This document shows positions 59,541-64,000 of a stretch of 64,000 nt of DNA, one piece after another. The DNA is taken from NCBI RefSeq assembly GCF_001659725.1, contig NZ_CP015922.1:1364001-1428000 (forward strand), read 5' to 3'. This DNA comes from Polynucleobacter wuianus. GTDB lineage: Bacteria > Pseudomonadota > Gammaproteobacteria > Burkholderiales > Burkholderiaceae. The position numbers were made by a program, and so were the translations under genes. Every line of letters starts with the position of its first letter. Position 1 is the stretch's first letter. The notes under the pieces are model-generated. The model made no database searches and was not told the origin of the DNA. It saw only the letters and a list, made by a program, of their open reading frames with translations.

Positions 59541-60656
59541 ATGATTTTCAAAGAAGCCCTTCGTCGCGAACTAAGCTTTACTACAGGCGGAGTCTTTTTA
59601 GTCTTAGTTACCATCATGGTGACCACCTTGGTGATCCGAATCTTGGGGTATGCGGCTAATGGCGCAGTGAATCCCGAAGATGCCATTGTTCTGATTGCTT
59701 TGGCTACCCTAGGTTATCTTGCAGTGCTACTCACTGTCTCGCTCTTTGTAGCCACCCTGATTGTTCTAGTGCGTTGGTACAAAGATTCAGAAATGATTGT
59801 TTGGTTTGCAAGCGGCCTAAGCATTAGCAATCTCATTCGCCCTATTTTGCAATTTGCTACACCCCTGATCATTATCATTGCGCTACTTGCACTTTTTGTG
59901 TGGCCATGGGCTAATCGCGAGACCACACTGATTAGCCAACGCTTTCAGCAGCGTGATGATGTCTCCATGGTGAGCGCTGGTCAATTTAAGGAATCCGCCA
60001 GAGCAGAACGCGTCTTCTTTATTGAAGAATTGGATGTTGATAAAAGTGAAGTAAAGAATATTTTTGTGGCGGACAACAAAAATGGGCGCCTGAGCATTGC
60101 TGTAGCTTCTACTGGATACATTCAGAACTCTGAAGGCGGTGAGAAATCCATTGTTCTGCACAACGGGCGCCGCTACGAAGGACAACCTACCCAGCCTGAC
60201 TTTAGGATCCTGGAGTTTGATGACTATACGACCAAGATTAGAAGCAAGGAAACCTTGGCGCCAGCACCACGAGATCGCGAGAAAACCGTCACAGAGTTAT
60301 TAAATGATCTGAACCCAGCTGCATTGAATGCTAATCGAGCAGAATTACTATGGCGTATTGGTTTACCGCTTATGGCCCTAGGCTTAGTGCTAATTGCCAT
60401 TCCACTAGCCTATGTCAACCCACGCTTGGGTAACTACACAGCCATGTTCTATGCAGTGCTCATTTATTTGATTTACAGCAACCTACTCAATCTCACTCAA
60501 AACTTTGTATCTCAAGGCAAGTTCAGTGTGTTTGTTGGCATTTGGCCCATACATCTGCTGGCGCTCTTAATTGCGACAGTGTTAATCCGCAATCGTATTA
60601 ATCCTTCTGTGAAATGGTGGCGCCGTCAATTGCCTGCCTCGCTTGCCAAGAAATGA
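59541..60656 (+). CDS. lptF: LPS export ABC transporter permease LptF
   Basis: A 371-residue inner-membrane protein of the LptB2FG complex that extracts lipopolysaccharide and sends it to the periplasmic bridge. It has three helices at each end (MIFKEALRRELSFTTGGVFLVLVTIMVTTLVIR; LLWRIGLPLMALGLVLIAIPLAY) and a periplasmic jellyroll between them. Its stop overlaps the lptG start by four bases. Confidence 0.95.
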   Translation: MIFKEALRRELSFTTGGVFLVLVTIMVTTLVIRILGYAANGAVNPEDAIVLIALATLGYLAVLLTVSLFVATLIVLVRWYKDSEMIVWFASGLSISNLIRPILQFATPLIIIIALLALFVWPWANRETTLISQRFQQRDDVSMVSAGQFKESARAERVFFIEELDVDKSEVKNIFVADNKNGRLSIAVASTGYIQNSEGGEKSIVLHNGRRYEGQPTQPDFRILEFDDYTTKIRSKETLAPAPRDREKTVTELLNDLNPAALNANRAELLWRIGLPLMALGLVLIAIPLAYVNPRLGNYTAMFYAVLIYLIYSNLLNLTQNFVSQGKFSVFVGIWPIHLLALLIATVLIRNRINPSVKWWRRQLPASLAKK

Positions 60657-61807
60657 AACTGCTCTTTCCACTTATCTATGAGCGTTATTTAGCCAAGCAA
60701 ATCTATGCGGCGTTTGGCTTCATTTTGTTTGCTTTGGTTGCCTTATTTTTGTTCTTTGATATTTTGAGTGAACTAGGTTCGGTACAAGGTGGCTACACAC
60801 TACCAATCGCACTTTTACACGTATTACTCAAAGCCCCAAGTCGCATCTCGGAAATTATTCCAATTGCAGCCCTCATTGGTAGTATTTATGTTTTTGCGAT
60901 GCTAGCCAGTCAATCTGAATTCACCATCTTGCGTATTGCAGGCTTAGATGTGAAACGGGCTTTAATCGCTCTCACCAAAATCTCCTTACCGCTGGTCGTT
61001 CTGACGTTGATCATGAGTGAGTGGGCAGGCCCATATACTGAAAACAAGTCAGAGCAAATTCGGATGAAAGCCTTGGGTGCAACCTATGCCTCACAATTTA
61101 AGACTGGGGTCTGGGTTAAAGATCGCCTGAGAGATGAAGACGGTAGCGGCCCTGTTCGCCCTGGCGTTCGCTATGTCAATGTGGGCAAGGTTGATAAAGA
61201 TAATGAGATTCGTGATATTCGGATGTATGAATTCAACGATACCTACAACCTACTATCAATTCGTAGCGCCCCTTCTGGGCACTTTGATGAGTCAGGTATT
61301 TGGGTCTTAAATGACGTCACCGAAACACGCTTCAAAGAAACCAAACAAACCGATCCGCTAAATCCTGTTTTTTCAGCACAAACTTTCACCCATCCGATTT
61401 TGACTTTAGAGTCCGAGGTCACACCACAAATCTTGAGCGTACTGTTAATCAGCCCAGAAAAAATGTCAATTGTGAGCTTGGGTCGCTTTATTGCCCACTT
61501 ACAAGAAAACAAACAAGATACGCAAAGGCATTCGATCGCCTTTTGGAAAAAAGTGGTTTATCCGTTCACGATTTTTGTGATGCTTGCTTTAGCCCTTCCA
61601 TTTGCTTACTTAAAAGTGAGGGCTGGTAGTGTCGGCATCAAGGTGTTCGGCGGCATCATGTTAGGCATGAGCTTTCAGCTATTTAACTCCCTATTCTCAA
61701 ATGTCGGCCTCTTGAGCGCATGGCCAACCTTCTTGACAGCCCTCATTCCGCCAATGCTCTACTTCCTATTAGCATTAGCGGCATTGCGCTCAGTTTCTAA
61801 AGCCTAA
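60653..61807 (+). CDS. lptG: LPS export ABC transporter permease LptG
   Basis: A 384-residue partner of LptF. It starts at ATG 60653 (MKLLFPLIYERYLAKQI) in a four-base overlap with lptF; the frame upstream to 60614 is not family-like. It has helices at about 15-120 and 300-384, and a periplasmic domain between them with the segment MYEFNDTYNL. The ATPase gene lptB is not in the window, as is usual for this locus. Confidence 0.95.
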   Translation: MKLLFPLIYERYLAKQIYAAFGFILFALVALFLFFDILSELGSVQGGYTLPIALLHVLLKAPSRISEIIPIAALIGSIYVFAMLASQSEFTILRIAGLDVKRALIALTKISLPLVVLTLIMSEWAGPYTENKSEQIRMKALGATYASQFKTGVWVKDRLRDEDGSGPVRPGVRYVNVGKVDKDNEIRDIRMYEFNDTYNLLSIRSAPSGHFDESGIWVLNDVTETRFKETKQTDPLNPVFSAQTFTHPILTLESEVTPQILSVLLISPEKMSIVSLGRFIAHLQENKQDTQRHSIAFWKKVVYPFTIFVMLALALPFAYLKVRAGSVGIKVFGGIMLGMSFQLFNSLFSNVGLLSAWPTFLTALIPPMLYFLLALAALRSVSKA

Positions 61808-61830
61808 TACCCAAAATTCATATAGAATTT

Positions 61831-61866
61831 GATTCCTATATCTTTGTAGATATATAGATAGGAATC
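61831..61866 (+). promoter_or_regulatory. Inverted repeat just ahead of the CysB-type regulator gene
   Basis: GATTCCTAT (61831-61839) and ATAGGAATC (61858-61866) form perfect 9-bp arms, with an inner ATATC/GATAT pair. The repeat ends four bases before the ATG and includes the purine-rich AGGAA ribosome site, so a protein or RNA fold here could block translation. Autoregulation is likely but unproven. Confidence 0.5.
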
Positions 61867-61870
61867 GCAT

Positions 61871-62812
61871 ATGAACCTTCATCAATTCCGCTTTGTCCGC
61901 GAAGCCGTAAGACAAAACTTCAACCTCACCTCTGCTGCTAAGGCTCTATTCACATCGCAACCCGGCGTATCAAAGGCGATTATCGAATTGGAAGATGAGC
62001 TTGGGGTTGAGATTTTTCGTCGTCACGGAAAGCGCATTCGCTCCCTTACCGAACCAGGTAAACGTATTCTGAGCTCCATTGAGCGCATCCTTGATGAGGT
62101 TGAGACACTCAAGCGGGTGGGTAAGGATTTTGCAAGTCAAGATCAAGGCAACTTTGTGATTGCTACTACTCATACTCAGGCACGTTATGCACTACCTAAA
62201 GTGCTTACTGAATTTACAAAACGTTTTCCTAAAGTGCGCGTCAGCATCCAACAAGGAAGCCCAGGCCAAATTGCCGAGTTACTCAGTCATGACCGCGCAG
62301 ACATTGCCATTGCTACGGAAGGAATCGCTAATACACCCGGCGTACTAGCACTACCAGGCTATCAATGGCAGCATGTCATCATGGTGCCATTAAGTCACCC
62401 ATTACTTAATCAAGCCACCGTAACCCTTGAGGAGATAGCAAAGTATCCCATCATCACTTATGACAAAGCCTTTGCAGGTCGAAGCAAAATTGACGCAGCC
62501 TTTGCACAACGCAGCATCACCCCTGACATTATTTTGGAAGCCATTGATGCGGATGTAATCAAAACCTATGTTGAAGCAGGAATGGGTATTGGTATTGTTG
62601 CTGGCCATGCCTATGACCCTGACCGAGATCGTAATCTTAAAGTGATTCCTGTGGGTCACTTATTTGGAAACAATGTCACGCACATTGGCGTTAAACAAGG
62701 CGCCTATTTGAGATCGTTCGTCTACACGTTTATTGAGCTTTTCTCACCAACCCTCACCAAAAAAATTGTTGAGCAAGCAATGAGTGAGAAAGCAGAGACC
62801 TACGAAATTTAG
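61871..62812 (+). CDS. CysB-type LysR family regulator
   Basis: A 313-residue LysR protein of the CysB/Cbl branch. The N-terminus MNLHQFRFVREAVRQNFNLTSAAKALFTSQPGVSKAIIELEDELG and the effector-domain parts FVIATTHTQARYALPKV, TYDKAFAGRSKID and VKTYVEAGMGIGIVA-type sequence match CysB, which controls sulfate uptake and cysteine synthesis using N-acetylserine. The gene stands alone, so sulfur genes under its control are elsewhere. A strong inverted repeat sits immediately upstream. Confidence 0.9.
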   Translation: MNLHQFRFVREAVRQNFNLTSAAKALFTSQPGVSKAIIELEDELGVEIFRRHGKRIRSLTEPGKRILSSIERILDEVETLKRVGKDFASQDQGNFVIATTHTQARYALPKVLTEFTKRFPKVRVSIQQGSPGQIAELLSHDRADIAIATEGIANTPGVLALPGYQWQHVIMVPLSHPLLNQATVTLEEIAKYPIITYDKAFAGRSKIDAAFAQRSITPDIILEAIDADVIKTYVEAGMGIGIVAGHAYDPDRDRNLKVIPVGHLFGNNVTHIGVKQGAYLRSFVYTFIELFSPTLTKKIVEQAMSEKAETYEI

Positions 62813-62856
62813 AAGCTAAGAAGCTTGGGGAAATTACTGGTTGAATAACCTGTAAA

Positions 62857-62941
62857 TGGTGCCTCGGGGCGGACTCGAACCGCCACGCCTTGCGGCACCG
62901 GATTTTGAGTCCGGCACGTCTACCAATTCCATCACCGAGGC
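62857..62941 (-). tRNA. tRNA-Leu (anticodon CAA)
   Basis: On the minus strand GCCTCGG pairs with CCGAGGC. The D-arm sequence GATGGAATTGGTAGAC is of the leucine type, the anticodon loop CTCAAAA gives anticodon CAA, there is a long variable arm (TGCCGCAAGGCG), and the T arm contains GGTTCGAGTCC. CCA is encoded at 62859-62857. Confidence 0.97.
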
Positions 62942-63093
62942 AGGTGTTTGCAGTGGAAATTCTGCTTAATTTGCTACTTTGTTACTGCTAAGACATGAGA
63001 GTGTAACAAAAATTGCTTGATAGCCACCTCCCTCGGGTCTAGAACCCCTTAAAATAGTGTCTTATAGCCAAATTATTAAAAGGACTTACCCGT

Positions 63094-63813
63094 ATGGCCG
63101 GCCACTCGAAATGGGCCAATATTCAGCACCGCAAAGGTCGTCAAGACGAAAAACGCGGCAAGATTTGGACCAAACTCATTAAAGAAATTACCGTCGCCGC
63201 CAAACTTGGTGGTGGCGACCTTGCTACTAATCCACGCCTACGCTTAGCCGTTGATAAAGCAAAAGACTCGAATATGCCGAACGATAACGTGCAAAGAGCG
63301 ATTCAACGCGGCACTGGCACCTTGGAAGGCGTGAGCTACGAAGAGATTCGCTATGAAGGCTATGGCATGAATGGCGCTGCGATCATTGTGGATTGCTTAA
63401 CAGATAACCGCACTCGCACCGTCGCAGAAGTGCGCCATGCCTTTAATAAAAATGGTGGCAACATGGGAACTGAGGGTTCGGTTGCTTTCTTATTTAAGCA
63501 TTGCGGTCAAATGTTATTTGCCCCCGGAACAAGCGAAGATCAACTCATGGAAGTCGCTTTAGATGCTGGTGCTGATGATGTCATCACTCATGATGATGGG
63601 TCTTTAGAAGTTCTAACTCCCGTGACAGATTTTCCTAAGGTGCAAGATGCGATTACTAAAGCGGGCTTGAAAGCAGAACTTGCTACTGTGGCTATGCGTC
63701 CTGAGACGGAGATAGCATTGGAAGGCGATCAAGCAGAGAGCATGCAGAAACTACTCGATGCCCTTGAAAACCTTGATGACGTACAAGAAGTATTTACCAA
63801 CGCCGCTCTTTAA
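63094..63813 (+). CDS. YebC/PmpR family protein (probable transcription or translation regulator)
   Basis: A 239-residue protein of the YebC family (MAGHSKWANIQHRKGRQDEKRGKIWTKLIKEI at the start, YEGYGMNGAAIIVDCLTDNRTRTVAEVRHAFNKNGGNMG in the middle). Members bind DNA or relieve ribosome stalling. AAAGGA lies at a suitable distance before the ATG. purD follows after 21 bases. Confidence 0.95.
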   Translation: MAGHSKWANIQHRKGRQDEKRGKIWTKLIKEITVAAKLGGGDLATNPRLRLAVDKAKDSNMPNDNVQRAIQRGTGTLEGVSYEEIRYEGYGMNGAAIIVDCLTDNRTRTVAEVRHAFNKNGGNMGTEGSVAFLFKHCGQMLFAPGTSEDQLMEVALDAGADDVITHDDGSLEVLTPVTDFPKVQDAITKAGLKAELATVAMRPETEIALEGDQAESMQKLLDALENLDDVQEVFTNAAL

Positions 63814-63834
63814 ACCCTTATTACCCTTTTTATT

Positions 63835-64000
63835 ATGAAAATTCTTCTCGTTGGATCTGGTGGACGTGAACATGCATTAGCCTGGAAATTAGCGCAATCC
63901 CCTCAAGTACAAACTGTCTATGTAGCTCCAGGCAATGGCGGCACTGCCACCGCCAAACAGGCTACTGCAGGTATTGAAAATTTACCGATCACTGGCTTAC
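63835..64000 (+). CDS. purD: Phosphoribosylamine-glycine ligase (N-terminal part, runs off the window)
   Basis: The frame opens at ATG 63835 and reads MKILLVGSGGREHALAWKLA, then VYVAPGNGGT, the N-terminal signature of PurD. The gene continues beyond the right edge, so only about 55 codons are seen. It is in the purine pathway and probably co-transcribed with the yebC-like gene. Confidence 0.93.
   Translation, partial: MKILLVGSGGREHALAWKLAQSPQVQTVYVAPGNGGTATAKQATAGIENLPITGL

Noticed and set aside
62813..62856. AAGCT/AGCTT inverted repeat after the CysB-type gene as a terminator
   Set aside because: The stem is only five bases and no T-run follows.
1..64000. CRISPR arrays, insertion sequences, prophage or integron structures
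   Set aside because: No regularly spaced repeats, transposase or integrase frames, or terminal inverted repeats were seen.

Overview
The window looks like a chromosomal segment of a betaproteobacterium of the order Burkholderiales. It most resembles a small-genome freshwater lineage such as Polynucleobacter. This is an inference from gene content (DUF3460, tandem cyanophycin synthetases, zapA followed by 6S RNA, pepA facing lptFG), compact spacing and a moderate-GC look; no GC value was computed. There is no rRNA operon, CRISPR array, transposase or prophage. Most of the sequence is coding, with abutting or overlapping genes.

Layout. 0-2 kb: end of a DUF2946 gene, an oxalate/formate antiporter (oxlT) and a 35-residue small protein. 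2.2-10 kb: a tRNA-Thr, then a cyanophycin locus with a DUF1854 protein and a dedicated ABC transporter on the minus strand, facing two cyanophycin synthetases. 10-24 kb: fbp, a VapBC toxin-antitoxin pair, pepN, a GDT1-type transporter, alanine dehydrogenase with an amino-acid permease, tcdA, pdxH, msrA, an aldehyde dehydrogenase, a LeuE-type exporter, a DEAD-box helicase and ubiC. 24-38 kb: hemCD, argH, TRAP permease genes without a binding protein, an arginine-decarboxylase-like enzyme coupled to a Kir channel and dcd, fdhD, metG, DUF3460, scpA and panC. 38-45 kb: a small gene broken by a dnaX-like slippery site, then the oxalate-degradation cluster (formyltransferase-like gene, two formyl-CoA transferases, a PAS protein, oxalyl-CoA decarboxylase, a Crp/Fnr regulator). 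45-49 kb: a cobalamin riboswitch with btuB, zapB-like/zapA, 6S RNA and a TSUP transporter. 49-56.5 kb: a malonate-utilisation operon (matA, a TRAP system, matB) behind a LysR gene. 56.5-64 kb: lgt, holC, pepA, divergent lptFG, a CysB-type regulator, tRNA-Leu, a YebC family gene and the start of purD.

How the genes work together. Oxalate would enter through OxlT in exchange for formate, be activated by Frc, decarboxylated by Oxc to formyl-CoA, and its formate released. FdhD serves formate dehydrogenase, which is not in this window. Malonate would enter by the TRAP system, be activated by MatB and decarboxylated by MatA to acetyl-CoA. Both pathways let the cell use small dicarboxylates. The most interesting regulatory signal is a TTGA-N6-TCAA box upstream of both oxlT and oxc, about 43 kb apart. 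At oxc it sits at the exact class II distance from a TAATAT -10 element. The neighbouring Crp/Fnr protein carries the E-x-x-S-R recognition pattern that reads TTGA half-sites. Other unusual items are the possible -1 frameshift gene at 38.4-38.6 kb, a perfect 10-bp inverted repeat ahead of matA, and a stand-alone formyltetrahydrofolate-hydrolase-like protein placed directly after the second formyl-CoA transferase.
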